This document shows positions 19,022 through 29,548 of a stretch of 64,000 nucleotides of DNA, one piece after another. The translations under genes and the position numbers were made by a program. The stretch spans positions 53,811 to 117,810 of the forward strand of contig JALZUC010000001.1 of assembly GCA_023301765.1 (NCBI GenBank). Direction: 5' to 3'. Every line of letters begins with the position of its first letter. Positions within the stretch are counted from its first letter, which is position 1. This stretch comes from Akkermansiaceae bacterium. Lineage in GTDB: Bacteria; Verrucomicrobiota; Verrucomicrobiia; Verrucomicrobiales; Akkermansiaceae. The notes under the pieces were generated by a model, which worked only from the letters and a program-made list of their open reading frames with translations, searched no databases and was not told the DNA's origin.

Positions 19022-19729
19022 TCACATATCTACTAGCCGCTCTACATACTCATTAGCTGGATTCACCACTATATTGGCCGGTGTATCAGTCTGCACCACC
19101 GCACCATCTTTAAGTATAGTAATGTAATCCGCCACCTTAAACGCATCCCCAATATCATGAGTAACGATCAATGAGGTAGTCTCCTGACCATCAGCAAGAT
19201 CACGTAAAACATCACGGAGCTTTTGTCTACGTATAGGATCTAAATTAGAAAAAGGCTCATCCAGGAGGAGTAGCGCTGGATCAAGGGCAAGTGCACGGGC
19301 TAATGCCACACGCTGCTGCTGCCCACCAGATAGTTCATGTGGATAACGCATAGCGCTCTCTGGTAGGTTCATTATTGCCAATAGCCTTTCTAGGGTATGC
19401 TCTTTCTCAGATTTCGTTTTACCCCGCATGCCATAGGTCACATTCTTTGCCACTGTAAGATGGGGAAAGAGTGCGTAATCTTGAAATACAAGACCTATGC
19501 GGCGTTTCTCCGGTGGTAGATGAGTAACATCATTACCATCCAGATATACACGCCCAGTTGCCCCGTCTGCTAGACCTGCTACAATACGTAGCAGTGTCGT
19601 TTTACCACACCCACTCTCACCCACTACCGCATGGATATCACCACGCCCTAGCTCTAAAGAAACAGAGCTAAGTATCTGCTGCTCTCCATAGCTTTTGGTA
19701 ATATTAGTTAGAGATAATAAGTTGCTCAC
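19022..19729 (-). CDS. fbpC: Iron(III) ABC transporter ATP-binding protein
   Basis: This 235-residue ABC ATPase energises the adjacent permease. It has Walker A (GESGCGKTT), the Q-loop (FQDYALF), the ABC signature (ELSGGQQQRVALARAL), Walker B (LLLLDEPFSNLD) and the switch histidine (VTHD). It is shorter than FbpC/PotA-type proteins of about 350 residues because the C-terminal regulatory domain is absent. Its GTG start overlaps the permease TGA by four bases, indicating coupled translation. Iron is assigned from the neighbouring binding protein and the Fur-like box rather than from the ATPase itself. Confidence 0.85.
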   Translation of the reverse strand: MSNLLSLTNITKSYGEQQILSSVSLELGRGDIHAVVGESGCGKTTLLRIVAGLADGATGRVYLDGNDVTHLPPEKRRIGLVFQDYALFPHLTVAKNVTYGMRGKTKSEKEHTLERLLAIMNLPESAMRYPHELSGGQQQRVALARALALDPALLLLDEPFSNLDPIRRQKLRDVLRDLADGQETTSLIVTHDIGDAFKVADYITILKDGAVVQTDTPANIVVNPANEYVERLVDM

Positions 19730-21423
19730 GAAATCGTCTTAGAGGTTCTTAACAAGAGACGCACCATAGCCATACCGCTGATACCTGCCAACACCAGAAT
19801 CAAGGCTGGTAAAGAACCTCGGGCATAGTCCTCCTGCACAGCAAAAAGACTGTATGCATTAATAGCCAATGTCTCAGTATTAAAAGGGCTCAGTATCAAT
19901 GTCATCGGTAACTCCTTCATCACATCCACAAAGAGAATCAACAGCCCCGCTAAAATAGACGGACGCAATAATGGCATATGAATTTGTAAAAATGTTTTCC
20001 ACCGAGAGGAACCCAGCATCGATGACGCCTCATCTAAAGTGCCACGGATTGATTTAAACCCAGCATCCACCGAGCCCAGGCTCACGGTTAGAAAACGTAT
20101 ACCGTAAGCTATCATCAGCCCCACCGTACTTTGATAGAATAACCACTGCACCAGCTCACCAGCGGCACTATCATTCATCATAGCGCCATTCCATGCGACT
20201 ATCCCAATACCAAGTATCGCCCCAGGCACAGCATAGCCCAATGTGCTTATCTTACTCATAGCCACCATCCACCACTGAGGGATCAGCCTATTTGCATAGG
20301 CAATAAATAGGGCAACCACCAGTGTCATGCCCGAAGCTCCTAAAGCTAGACGGAATGAATCCCAAACAGGGTCTAACAGGGTGGATAACTCCGTAACCTT
20401 TATCCCATGAGAAGCTAGACGGAGAAGCTCACTCACAGGTAAAGCAAAAGCCATGATAAAAGTCAGAGCTGAGAATAGATAGACAAAACCCATAGAAATC
20501 CCACCAAGCCCCTGATTTCGCTGTACCACACCGCCACTTCGGCTTGCGTGAAACTTTTTTCGCCCTCTAAGCAACTGCTCACCAATTAAAAGAGCAAACA
20601 CCATCACCATAATACAGCTAGCTACACGCACAGCTGTATTAAGGTCATTAGTCCCTGCTCGTATTTTAAACACCTCAGTAAGCAGAGTCTCAATACCTAT
20701 AATTTTCATCGCACCATATTCATTGAGTGTCTCCAGAGCCACCAGCATCACCCCAGCCATAATCGCCGGCCTAGCTAATGGTAGCGCTACGCGCATGAGA
20801 ATCCTCCATGACGAATCTCCTAACATCCTAGCACTCTCTACATACTCTTGTGAGAGCGAGCAAAAGGCACTACGCGCTGCCAGAAAAACATAAGGGTAAT
20901 ATGAGCAAGTAAGAACTAGAATCGCCAAACTATAGTTCCACCACAGATCATACCCCTGCATTGCCTCCGCTCCATAACTATCACGCACATAGATACTAGT
21001 GGATAGCTCCATACCAGCAGAAACCTGCTTGTAGCAGCTCGCCATCACATAAGAGGGAATCGCTAATGGTAAAGCTAACAAAAATGTAATAGCCCCCTTA
21101 CCACGCAGCTTATACACACTCAGCATCCATGCCAGAGTCACACCTAACAAGGTAGAAAGTAATATGACAGAGCACAGAATAATACAGGTGCTCTTCACCC
21201 TCTCATAGAGCACCGTATGCTCTGGCAGCAGCTCTACCTGCATTTCTTCAGGCAGCAGCGCTATCAGGCCATCAGGATCTTTCTCAGTGAGTAGTCTCCA
21301 CCCCTCAGAAGGAGTCTGCAGCACTTCCATTAAGATTTGATAGAGTGGAATGCTTACTAACGCGCAGACAACACCCATTCCTAATATCCAAAACCATTTA
21401 TTAATCACTCTCTGAGCACTCAT
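19726..21423 (-). CDS. fbpB: Iron(III) ABC transporter permease, fused FbpB type
   Basis: This 565-residue inner-membrane protein has about twelve hydrophobic segments. It contains two copies of the EAA loop that docks the ATPase: ESARMLGDSSWRILMRVALP in the first half and DEASSMLGSSRWKTFLQIHM in the second. This duplicated layout is typical of FbpB/FutB iron permeases and of some thiamine and sulfate permeases. A large periplasmic loop follows the first membrane helix. It is the middle gene of the three-gene importer, 60 bases after the binding-protein gene and overlapping the ATPase gene. Confidence 0.88.
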   Translation of the reverse strand: MSAQRVINKWFWILGMGVVCALVSIPLYQILMEVLQTPSEGWRLLTEKDPDGLIALLPEEMQVELLPEHTVLYERVKSTCIILCSVILLSTLLGVTLAWMLSVYKLRGKGAITFLLALPLAIPSYVMASCYKQVSAGMELSTSIYVRDSYGAEAMQGYDLWWNYSLAILVLTCSYYPYVFLAARSAFCSLSQEYVESARMLGDSSWRILMRVALPLARPAIMAGVMLVALETLNEYGAMKIIGIETLLTEVFKIRAGTNDLNTAVRVASCIMVMVFALLIGEQLLRGRKKFHASRSGGVVQRNQGLGGISMGFVYLFSALTFIMAFALPVSELLRLASHGIKVTELSTLLDPVWDSFRLALGASGMTLVVALFIAYANRLIPQWWMVAMSKISTLGYAVPGAILGIGIVAWNGAMMNDSAAGELVQWLFYQSTVGLMIAYGIRFLTVSLGSVDAGFKSIRGTLDEASSMLGSSRWKTFLQIHMPLLRPSILAGLLILFVDVMKELPMTLILSPFNTETLAINAYSLFAVQEDYARGSLPALILVLAGISGMAMVRLLLRTSKTIS

Positions 21424-21483
21424 CCTTTACCAATGCATACTGACTACTCTACCTAGATCTTGATTATTAATCCTAAAAAGTAA

Positions 21484-22497
21484 CTACTCCCACTTGGCTG
21501 CCTGGAAGATTTTGATCGCCTTGGCATTGTTTACGCCCAGAGCTTTGAGATTAATAGTATCTGGCTTAAAGCTCCCCCATGACCTGTGCAGAGGTGTAAT
21601 CATCTCCAGAGACAGCGGATACTCATAAGTCTTTTCAGCATAGAGTGACTGCACTTCTTTACTGCTAAGAAATTCGATAAATTTCACCGCGTTATCTTTA
21701 TTTTTAGCATGCTTACAGACACCTATACCACTGATGTTTACATGAGCACCTCGCCCCTCTTGATTAGGAAAAGCGATCTTCACCTTACTCGCTAGATCTC
21801 TGTCTTTTGGATCTTCCGAGTTTACTAACAAACCTAGGTAATAGGAATTTACAATCGCTACATCAGCTAAACCACTAGCCACCGCGCGAATCTGATCTCT
21901 ATCACTGCCCTGCGGCTTACGCGCCATATTTCGCCGGACTTTAACAGCCCAGAGTAACGCCTCTTTTTCACCCTTGGTAGCAATCATAGCTGAGAGCAAT
22001 GACTGATTATATATATTGGACGCAGAACGTGCAATGACACGCCCCTTCCACTCAGGCTTAGCAAGATCTTCATAAGTCTTTAGCTCACCAGCCTTCACTC
22101 GGTCCATTGCATAGACCAGCACTCGAGCTCGCTGGGTAAATCCGAACCACCTCATACCTGGATCACGCAGGTGTGCGGGTACATTTTTCACCAGTAATTC
22201 TGACTTCACCTCCTGATAAAGACCTTCAGACTCCGCCCAGTGAAGACGTGCTGCATCTTTCGTGATCAATACATCAGCAGGACTCTTCTCTCCCTCGGAT
22301 TGAAGTCGCTCAATCAACTCATCTGCATTTGCCGTTACCACATTAACCTTAATCCCTGTCTTCTCAGTAAAAAGCGAAAACACCTCCTTATCGGCTGGGT
22401 AATGACGCTGGCTATACAAATTCACCTCATCCGCCGCTAACGCCGCTACACTGCTCATCAGCATTAGGGACATTATTGCAATTTTTCTTTTGATCAT
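21484..22497 (-). CDS. fbpA: Iron(III)-binding periplasmic protein
   Basis: This is the solute-binding protein of the importer, about 337 residues from ATG 22497, with a signal peptide (hydrophobic IAIMSLMLMSSVAAL, cleavage after ALA). The start of the mature chain, VNLYSQRHYPADKE, and the tandem tyrosines in IVNSYYLG are the marks of the FbpA/FutA group, where the tyrosines bind Fe(III). The gene leads the operon. A GTG at 22506 is an alternative start. A promoter (TTGCTT, 16 bases, TATTTA) overlaps a Fur-box-like palindrome just upstream, so iron repression is likely. Confidence 0.88.
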   Translation of the reverse strand: MIKRKIAIMSLMLMSSVAALAADEVNLYSQRHYPADKEVFSLFTEKTGIKVNVVTANADELIERLQSEGEKSPADVLITKDAARLHWAESEGLYQEVKSELLVKNVPAHLRDPGMRWFGFTQRARVLVYAMDRVKAGELKTYEDLAKPEWKGRVIARSASNIYNQSLLSAMIATKGEKEALLWAVKVRRNMARKPQGSDRDQIRAVASGLADVAIVNSYYLGLLVNSEDPKDRDLASKVKIAFPNQEGRGAHVNISGIGVCKHAKNKDNAVKFIEFLSSKEVQSLYAEKTYEYPLSLEMITPLHRSWGSFKPDTINLKALGVNNAKAIKIFQAAKWE

Positions 22498-22538
22498 ATT
22501 TATCACGCGCTTTTGCGCTGCAGCTAAATAACACTCAT

Positions 22539-22561
22539 TTATTGAGAAGCAATCTCAATAA
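22539..22561. promoter_or_regulatory. Fur-box-like palindrome at the iron importer promoter
   Basis: A perfect 9-bp inverted repeat (TTATTGAGA and TCTCAATAA around AGCAA). Its core TGAGAAG-C-AATCTCA matches the 7-1-7 Fur consensus TGAATAT-like core in the form TGAGAAT-N-ATTCTCA at 12 of 14 positions. On the minus strand a -35 (TTGCTT, 22552-22547) lies inside it and a -10 (TATTTA, 22530-22525) follows at 16 bases, 28 bases before the fbpA ATG. Confidence 0.7.
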
Positions 22562-22645
22562 GGTCGCATGCCCCATTTTTTTCCCATCTCACGTAAATAC
22601 ATGTTTTCACTTGGACATCGGAGTCAGCTACTCCAAGTTCTCAAT

Positions 22646-24430
22646 ATGAAATACGCACTAGTAATCTCATTTTTCCTCACCCTGGCTCTAGCCAAAGCAG
22701 AAGATAATAAAATAATCGCCGTCTATGACCTAGAAGGCGTAATTTCAGAGAGCGGTCAGCCTCAGGGCAGCGTCTTTGACCTCAGCTCTAGCGGTAACCG
22801 CCCGCTGACGCACTTTGACCTCATACGCAGTCTCGCAGCTGCGGCCTCTGATGAACAAGTAAAAGCTGTCGTTCTCGACCTCGGTAACGCAGGTCTTAAC
22901 TACGCCCAAATTCAAGAAATACGCCGGCACCTACTAGCCATCCGTGCCACCGGTAAGGACGTCTGGTATTACACTGAGCAGCTTACTAACGGCTCTGCCA
23001 TCATCGGTTCTGCTGCTAATCATTTCACCCTTCTACCTGAAGGTAACGTCTCCCTTAGCGGTATTTATTCGGAGTCACTCTACTTTAAGGAACTATTAGA
23101 CAAAGTAGGACTTAAAGTAGACGTGATCCACATTGGTGATTTTAAAAGCGCAGGAGAAACTCTCTACCGCACCGCACCCAGCGACTACGCTCAAAAGCAA
23201 GAAAACGCTATCTTCGACTCCATTTTCGAGCAAATCCTATCAAATATCTCCAAAGGCCGAAAAATCAGCTCTGAGAATCTACGCTCATTAATTGACCAAG
23301 GTATACTCACCCCCGATCAAGCCCTAGAAGCAGGACTTGTAGACCACCTTCATTACCGTACAGACTTCATCACCAAAGTCCGTAAACACTACGGAGAAGG
23401 TACTAAATTTGACCGTAACTACGCCCTCCCCAATCTCAAAGGCCCTGAAATAAAAGGCTTCATGGATCTTATAAAATTAGCCTTCCAATCAGGTAGAGAC
23501 AAAAAACGTAAGCACCACTACGTCGCGGTAGTCGCACTCGATGGAGAGATTAACGATCGCTCCATCGCACCGGTAAGAACGGAAATCCTCAAGCTAGCAA
23601 AAGATAATAAATGTAAAGCTCTCGTCCTCCGTGTAAACTCTCCTGGTGGCTCAGCCCTCTCCAGCGACGTCCTCTGGGAGGCTACTGATGAATTTAAAAC
23701 TACAGGGAAATCATTTGTAGTCTCCATGGGTGCTGTTGCTGCATCTGGAGGATACTACATCAGTGCCGGTGCCAGTAAGATCTTTGCCGAGGAAGGCACC
23801 ATCACAGGATCTATCGGAGTAGTTGGCATGAAATTTGTAACCGGCGACGCTATGGAGAAAATAGGTATCCATGTGCACTCACGCCAACGCGGTAAACACG
23901 CAGGACTTATGAGCTCCAGCCGAGGCTACACTGCAGATGAAGCCACCATAGTGCGAAATTCCATGTTAGATGTCTACCGCACATTTAAACAACGTATTAC
24001 CGATGGCCGTGGCGATAGAATTAAGGGCGATCTAGACAGCCTCGCTGGTGGCCGCGTCTACACCGGTAGAGATGCCCTCAAAGTTGGCCTTGTAGACAAA
24101 ATAGGCGGCCTAAACGATGCTATCAACCACGCCTCAAAGTTAGCCAATTTAGAATCCCCGCGCGTCTACCTCACACCAGAGCCCAAGAGCGGTCTGGAAG
24201 GCATGTTTATCAGTAATCAAAAAAAAGATGATGACAGCGAGTTTATCCGCATGACAGAGAAAAGCCGCGCCGCCACACTATTACAGCAACATATAAAACT
24301 CCACCCAGCCCTAAGTATACTTCCAGCTAAACAACGCACGCAGCTAGAAAAACTCGTTAACCGTATCGAATCTTATCAAGGCAGTCACATCCTTCTACTA
24401 GGTCCAGATCTCATCATCCCAGGTCTGTAG
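22646..24430 (+). CDS. sppA: Signal peptide peptidase SppA (long type)
   Basis: SppA is a membrane-bound serine protease that degrades cleaved signal peptides. Taking ATG 22646 gives a 594-residue protein beginning MKYALVISFFLTLALAKAED, a clear export signal; the frame is open to 22568 but the upstream residues look non-coding. Two SppA domains are present, as in the 67-kDa E. coli enzyme. The catalytic lysine lies in GDFKSAGE (K167) in the first half and the serine in AVAASGGYY (S367) in the second. It is divergent from the iron importer, and its start is about 85 bases from the Fur-like box, so shared control is possible but not shown. Confidence 0.92.
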   Translation: MKYALVISFFLTLALAKAEDNKIIAVYDLEGVISESGQPQGSVFDLSSSGNRPLTHFDLIRSLAAAASDEQVKAVVLDLGNAGLNYAQIQEIRRHLLAIRATGKDVWYYTEQLTNGSAIIGSAANHFTLLPEGNVSLSGIYSESLYFKELLDKVGLKVDVIHIGDFKSAGETLYRTAPSDYAQKQENAIFDSIFEQILSNISKGRKISSENLRSLIDQGILTPDQALEAGLVDHLHYRTDFITKVRKHYGEGTKFDRNYALPNLKGPEIKGFMDLIKLAFQSGRDKKRKHHYVAVVALDGEINDRSIAPVRTEILKLAKDNKCKALVLRVNSPGGSALSSDVLWEATDEFKTTGKSFVVSMGAVAASGGYYISAGASKIFAEEGTITGSIGVVGMKFVTGDAMEKIGIHVHSRQRGKHAGLMSSSRGYTADEATIVRNSMLDVYRTFKQRITDGRGDRIKGDLDSLAGGRVYTGRDALKVGLVDKIGGLNDAINHASKLANLESPRVYLTPEPKSGLEGMFISNQKKDDDSEFIRMTEKSRAATLLQQHIKLHPALSILPAKQRTQLEKLVNRIESYQGSHILLLGPDLIIPGL

Positions 24431-24602
24431 AAAAACACACCCGTTACACCCCACGCCAGTGCTTCTCCATCTAGCTGAATTTCTCTATGTCGGTTTTTCC
24501 AGATTCGAGCACCACTATCATTGACAAGACCTCACTCATCTGGCCATCCTTTCACTGCTTTCATTGAGCACTCTTATTAAAAATCCTCACACCTAATCTA
24601 TC

Positions 24603-25979
24603 ATGTACGATCTCATAGTTATCGGCGGTGGCCCTGCCGGATACGTCGGTGCCATTCGTGGCGCACAGCTTGGCAAAAAAGTAGCAGTTATCGAGGCGGA
24701 CCGCGCCGGTGGAACCTGCCTAAACTGGGGCTGTATACCTACCAAAGCACTACTTAAAAATGCTGAAATCTATCAGACTCTCACAAAGAAAGCATCCACC
24801 TTTGGATTCTCATTTGATAATCTAAGCTATGATTGGTCCAAGGTAGTCGGCCGCTCACGTCAAGTATCAGACCGCCTCGCTGGAGGTATTGAATTTCTAT
24901 TTAAGAAAAATAAGATCGATTACATCCGTGGCTTTGGATCCGTTATCGATGGTAACCATGTAGAAGTCACCGCAGCAGACGGCAGCAAGCAAGTAGTAGA
25001 AGGCTCTAACATCCTCGTTACCACTGGCTGTAAAAGCCGTGAACTACCACCACTACCATTCAATGGTAAATCTGTCATTAGTTCAAAGGAAGCCATGATT
25101 CTTGCCGAGCAGCCTAAGGAAATGGTTATCATCGGAGCTGGAGCCATAGGTGTAGAGTTCGCCTATGTTTATAACGCATTTGGCACCAAGGTTACCATCA
25201 TTGAAATGCAGCCTAACCTCCTCCCCGTAGAAGATACAGAGGTAGGCGTAGAACTTCAGAAATCCTTCGTAAAACAAGGCGTGCGCTGCCTCACAGACAC
25301 CAAATGCATAAATTTCAAAGACAATGACACCTCCGTCTCCATAGAAGTTGAAGGCCCCAAAGGCAAAGAAACAATCACTGCTGATGTCTGCCTCGTAGCT
25401 ATCGGTGTAGCACCTGTCCTGCCTGGAGGTAAAGAACCAGAGCTTGACCGTGGATTTATTAAAGTCGACGAACGCTACCAAACCTCCATCCCTAACGTCT
25501 ACGCATGCGGAGATATCTCAGGCCCACCATGGCTAGCTCATACCGCTAGCTTTGAAGCCATTCAATGTGTTGAAGGCCTCTTTGTAGAAGGTCACACCCC
25601 TCGCCAAGTTGGTAACTTCCCTGGCTGCACATACTGCCACCCACAAGTAGCCTCTGTTGGTAAAACTGAGCGCGCACTTAAAGAAGAGGGTGTAAAATAC
25701 AAAGTCGGTAAGTTCCCATACGCCGCCATCGGTAAAGCACAAGCATCTGGTGATACAGAAGGCTTTGTAAAACTCCTCTTTGGTGAAGAACACGGCGAAC
25801 TACTCGGCGCGCACATCATCGGAGATAATGCCACTGAGCTAATTGCAGAAATGGGGTTAGCCCTTGAGATGGAACTCACCACAGAGGAAATCCACTCCAC
25901 TATCCACGCTCACCCAACACTAGCAGAAGCCATCCACGAGGCCACTCTAGATGCTGACGGCCACGCTATTCATTTCTAA
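24603..25979 (+). CDS. lpdA: Dihydrolipoyl dehydrogenase
   Basis: This is the E3 flavoenzyme that reoxidises dihydrolipoamide in pyruvate and 2-oxoglutarate dehydrogenases and the glycine cleavage system. The 458-residue protein has the FAD site GGGPAGYVGAIRGAQLG, the redox disulfide GGTCLNWGCIPTK, the NAD site IIGAGAIGVEFAYVYNAFG, the second FAD motif YACGD, and the catalytic HAHPTLAEA near the C-terminus. E1 and E2 genes are not adjacent. The GYF_2 gene follows after 23 bases, so the two may be cotranscribed. Confidence 0.97.
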   Translation: MYDLIVIGGGPAGYVGAIRGAQLGKKVAVIEADRAGGTCLNWGCIPTKALLKNAEIYQTLTKKASTFGFSFDNLSYDWSKVVGRSRQVSDRLAGGIEFLFKKNKIDYIRGFGSVIDGNHVEVTAADGSKQVVEGSNILVTTGCKSRELPPLPFNGKSVISSKEAMILAEQPKEMVIIGAGAIGVEFAYVYNAFGTKVTIIEMQPNLLPVEDTEVGVELQKSFVKQGVRCLTDTKCINFKDNDTSVSIEVEGPKGKETITADVCLVAIGVAPVLPGGKEPELDRGFIKVDERYQTSIPNVYACGDISGPPWLAHTASFEAIQCVEGLFVEGHTPRQVGNFPGCTYCHPQVASVGKTERALKEEGVKYKVGKFPYAAIGKAQASGDTEGFVKLLFGEEHGELLGAHIIGDNATELIAEMGLALEMELTTEEIHSTIHAHPTLAEAIHEATLDADGHAIHF

Positions 25980-26002
25980 AGCAACACAAAGCACTACCCA
26001 TC

Positions 26003-26833
26003 ATGAGTGAAGCGCAATCATGGATCTACATTGATCCAGCTGGCCAACAAGCTGGACCTATACCTGCAGATCAACTACAGGCATATATCACCGCCGGCCA
26101 CATCACTACACAGACACAAGTCTGGACTGATGGACTAACGGAATGGATAACAGCTGATAAGCTCGAAGGTCTCGTATTCCAGCCAGCAGCTGCAGCAACA
26201 CCTCAAGAGCAAGACCCACAGATTAACCCAGGCACCACAACACCTGACACATTAGCCACCGAAGAGAATGAAGGATACCCCATCCCCTATATTAAAAAGA
26301 TCAACTTCACCCTCTATATCACCTGTATCATTGCTGGTTTTATATTCATCGCCTTAGGATTCGTGCTACTCGTATCAGCGGACACTGCTGCATCTGAAGC
26401 TGAGGCCTTTAATAAAGCCCTAATCCCTATGACAGTGTCCGGAATAGGGACTATTGCCCTTATCGTAGCCGGGGTTATGCACCTCATCGCCATTCACCGC
26501 GTATGGGCTCTCCTTAAGCCAGGAGGAGGCTCTATCTCACCAGGGTTAGCTATCGGTCTGATATTCATCCCCATATTTGGACCTATATGGCAAATCATCG
26601 TCACCTGTAAAATGCCCGGAGAATGGAACCGTATCACCGCACAATACAGCAATACTACAGGAGCTCCGCCCTTCACCATCGCCATGGCCATCTGTAATAT
26701 CCTCATTCCTCTAATCGGCCAAATCCTCTGGATGCGTGAAATTTCCAGAGGCATCAACTTCATGGCATCAGCTAGGCTTATGCCCGGCTCAAATCCACAG
26801 CTATCTACTGGCGGAGGTATAGTTTTACACTAA
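26003..26833 (+). CDS. GYF_2-domain membrane protein
   Basis: Residues 1-60 form a GYF_2 domain (DUF4339-like): WIYIDPAGQQAGPIPADQL, then ITTQTQVWTDGLTEWITA. A proline/threonine-rich linker of about 30 residues follows, then hydrophobic segments around residues 108-130, 140-165, 175-200 and 220-245, so the rest is a polytopic membrane region. GYF_2 domains are thought to bind proline-rich peptides and are frequent in Verrucomicrobia and Planctomycetes fused to membrane domains. The function is unknown. The gene follows lpdA closely and ends at a terminator. Confidence 0.7.
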   Translation: MSEAQSWIYIDPAGQQAGPIPADQLQAYITAGHITTQTQVWTDGLTEWITADKLEGLVFQPAAAATPQEQDPQINPGTTTPDTLATEENEGYPIPYIKKINFTLYITCIIAGFIFIALGFVLLVSADTAASEAEAFNKALIPMTVSGIGTIALIVAGVMHLIAIHRVWALLKPGGGSISPGLAIGLIFIPIFGPIWQIIVTCKMPGEWNRITAQYSNTTGAPPFTIAMAICNILIPLIGQILWMREISRGINFMASARLMPGSNPQLSTGGGIVLH

Positions 26834-26851
26834 TCTCAAAAGATCACCAAC

Positions 26852-26885
26852 ACCCCGGCAGGTCCACCAACCTCCGGGGTTTTTC
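26852..26885 (+). terminator. Intrinsic terminator after GYF_2 gene
   Basis: ACCCCGGCAGGT pairs with ACCTCCGGGGT, with one bulged base and a 6-base loop. TTTTCTTTTC follows. It closes the lpdA-GYF_2 unit. Confidence 0.8.
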
Positions 26886-26976
26886 TTTTCTTTCCTTCTA
26901 AATTCGCCTACCACCTAACTCTTTCCAAGATCCTCCATTATCGCAAAGCGTCTCAATCTATTATTTAAAAATTTCC

Positions 26977-29544
26977 ATGTCCGATCAACGTAAACCTTTT
27001 CCCTTCGACCATTTTGAATCCAAGTGGCAAGACCGCTGGGATACTGCTCAGACTTTCCGCACACCTAACCCAGGTGACGAGGACTTTGATGCCAGCAAGC
27101 CTAAGTATTTCATCCTCGATATGTTTCCCTACCCATCCGGTGCTGGGCTTCACGTAGGTCACCCAGAGGGCTATACCGCTACCGATATTCTTGGCAGGTA
27201 TAAAAAAATGAATAACCACAATGTTCTCCACCCCATGGGCTGGGACGCATTCGGCCTACCTGCTGAGCAGTATGCTATCAAGACAGGTCAGCACCCACGT
27301 ATCACCACAGAGACAAACGTGGATAACTTCCGCCGCCAGCTGAAATCACTGGGCTTTGGCTACGATTGGGATCGTGAAGTGAACACCACAGACCCTAACT
27401 ACGTGCGCTGGACACAGTGGATCTTCCTCCAGCTCTACGGATCTTACTTTAACGAAGAAACACAAAAGGCAGCCCCCGTCACAGAGCTTGAGGAGAAGGG
27501 CTGGACGCGCGAGCAGATCGATGAAGTCCGCCTGGCATTCATCCATGAAGCACCAGTGAACTGGTCACCATCCATGGGCACCGTCCTTGCTAATGAAGAA
27601 GTCGAGGAATGGAAAAATAAAGGTGAAACCGTAGAGCGCCGTCCACTACGCCAGTGGATGCTACGTATTACCAAATATGCAGACCGCCTCATCAATGAAC
27701 TCGATGACCTAGACTGGCCAGAGTCCATCAAGATGCTACAGAAAAACTGGATTGGTAAATCCACTGGTGCCGAAGTCATCTTTGACATCCAAGGCCACGC
27801 GGTAGAGATCTTCACCACACGCCCAGACACTTTATTTGGTGCCACCTACATGGTCCTCGCCCCTGAGCACCCACTAGTTGCAGAAATCACCAGTCCTGAT
27901 CAGAAAAACGCAGTTGCAGAATACATCAAGTCCTGCGCCTCCAAGTCAGACCTCGAACGTGGTGACTTAAATAAAAACAAATCCGGTATCTTCACCGGAG
28001 CCACAGCTACGAACCCTGTCAACGGCGAGCAAATCCCCGTATGGATAGCAGACTACGTGATGATGGGCTACGGCACAGGAGCCATCATGGCCGTGCCTGC
28101 TCACGATACCCGTGACTATGAGTTTGCCACCAAGTTTGACCTCCCAGTTCTCCAAGTAGTCCAGCCTAACGGCAAAGAAGATTGGCAAGGCTTCACCGGT
28201 AGCGGTAAAGCTATCAACTCAGGATTCCTAGACGGCATGAACACCAAGGATGCTAAGAAGGCCACTATCAAGTGGCTACTAGATAACCAAAAAGGCACCT
28301 TTAAGATAAACTACAAACTCCGCGACTGGCTCTTCTCACGTCAGCGTTACTGGGGCGAGCCCTTCCCTATCCTCTGGGAAAATGGTAATCACAAAGCCGT
28401 GCCTGAGTCAGAGCTTCCTGTGCTCCAGCCTGAGATGGATGACTTTAAGCCCACCGGCTCCCCAGAAGGCCCACTCGCCAAAGCTACCGATTGGATTAAC
28501 TACTCAGAAACCTCCAAACGCGAAACCAACACCATGCCTCAGTGGGCCGGCTCATGCTGGTACTACATGCGCTACTGTGACCCTAATAACACAGACCGCT
28601 TCATCTCCAAAGAGGCCGAAGAATACTGGGCAGGAAACGAGGGCAATGGCATGGTAGACCTCTACGTAGGCGGCACGGAGCACGCCGTGCTTCACCTTCT
28701 CTACGCCCGCTTCTGGCACAAGGTCCTTCACGATCTCGGCCACGTCTCCACCATCGAGCCATTCCAGAAACTCGTAAACCAAGGCCTTATCCTTGGTGAA
28801 GACGGACAGAAAATGTCTAAGTCTATTGGTAACGTTGTTAACCCAGATGACGTTGTTAAAGAATACGGCGCAGACGCCCTCCGTCTCTATGAAATGTTTA
28901 TGGGCCCACTTGAGCAGGTTAAGCCATGGCAGATGAAAGGTGTAGAGGGTGTCTCACGCTTCCTCGCACGTGTCTGGCGTCTTGCCTTTGAGCAAAACCA
29001 AGAAGGCGAATGGGTCATATCCAGTAAACTCACCGATGACGAGCCTACTGATAAAGCCCTGCTAAAAGTCCTTCACGAGACGATTAAAAAAGTCAGTGAT
29101 GACATCGAGAAGCTTTCCTTCAATACCGCCATCTCACAGATGATGGTATGCACGAATGCCTTTACCTCTGCAGAAAAGCTCCCAGCCATACTACTCCGTG
29201 ATTTACTCAAGTGCCTTAACCCATTTGCCCCGCATATCACTGAAGAGATCCATGAGCAACTTGGAGAGAACTTCCCAAGTGCTAAGTGCTCACGAGGCTG
29301 CATCCTCTCAGACCGGAAGTGGCCTAGCTTTAACGAAGCATTCCTTGTCGAGGACGAGGTAGAAATCGTCGTGCAAGTAAATGGCAAACTACGCGGTAAA
29401 ATCACCGTCGGTAAAGACATCTCCAAAGAGGAAATCGAAGCCCTCGCACAAGAGGACAGTAATGTGCAGCAGCACACTGAAGGGAAAACAATTCGTAAAA
29501 TCATCGTCGTCCCAGGCCGCCTCGTAAACATAGTAGCCAGCTAA
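26977..29544 (+). CDS. leuS: Leucyl-tRNA synthetase
   Basis: This class I synthetase charges tRNA-Leu. The 855-residue protein has the HIGH-type motif HVGH at 59-62, the catalytic KMSKS at 612-616, a CP1 editing domain ([19 protein letters not shown]), and the bacterial anticodon-binding and C-terminal domains, ending in [11 protein letters not shown]. Length and order are normal for bacterial LeuS. No Shine-Dalgarno site precedes ATG 26977. The VOC-family gene starts 4 bases after the stop. Confidence 0.97.
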   Translation: MSDQRKPFPFDHFESKWQDRWDTAQTFRTPNPGDEDFDASKPKYFILDMFPYPSGAGLHVGHPEGYTATDILGRYKKMNNHNVLHPMGWDAFGLPAEQYAIKTGQHPRITTETNVDNFRRQLKSLGFGYDWDREVNTTDPNYVRWTQWIFLQLYGSYFNEETQKAAPVTELEEKGWTREQIDEVRLAFIHEAPVNWSPSMGTVLANEEVEEWKNKGETVERRPLRQWMLRITKYADRLINELDDLDWPESIKMLQKNWIGKSTGAEVIFDIQGHAVEIFTTRPDTLFGATYMVLAPEHPLVAEITSPDQKNAVAEYIKSCASKSDLERGDLNKNKSGIFTGATATNPVNGEQIPVWIADYVMMGYGTGAIMAVPAHDTRDYEFATKFDLPVLQVVQPNGKEDWQGFTGSGKAINSGFLDGMNTKDAKKATIKWLLDNQKGTFKINYKLRDWLFSRQRYWGEPFPILWENGNHKAVPESELPVLQPEMDDFKPTGSPEGPLAKATDWINYSETSKRETNTMPQWAGSCWYYMRYCDPNNTDRFISKEAEEYWAGNEGNGMVDLYVGGTEHAVLHLLYARFWHKVLHDLGHVSTIEPFQKLVNQGLILGEDGQKMSKSIGNVVNPDDVVKEYGADALRLYEMFMGPLEQVKPWQMKGVEGVSRFLARVWRLAFEQNQEGEWVISSKLTDDEPTDKALLKVLHETIKKVSDDIEKLSFNTAISQMMVCTNAFTSAEKLPAILLRDLLKCLNPFAPHITEEIHEQLGENFPSAKCSRGCILSDRKWPSFNEAFLVEDEVEIVVQVNGKLRGKITVGKDISKEEIEALAQEDSNVQQHTEGKTIRKIIVVPGRLVNIVAS

Positions 29545-29548
29545 CATC

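Noticed and set aside
24531..24561. TTGACA promoter before lpdA
   Set aside because: The -35 is perfect but no acceptable -10 occurs at 16-18 bases.
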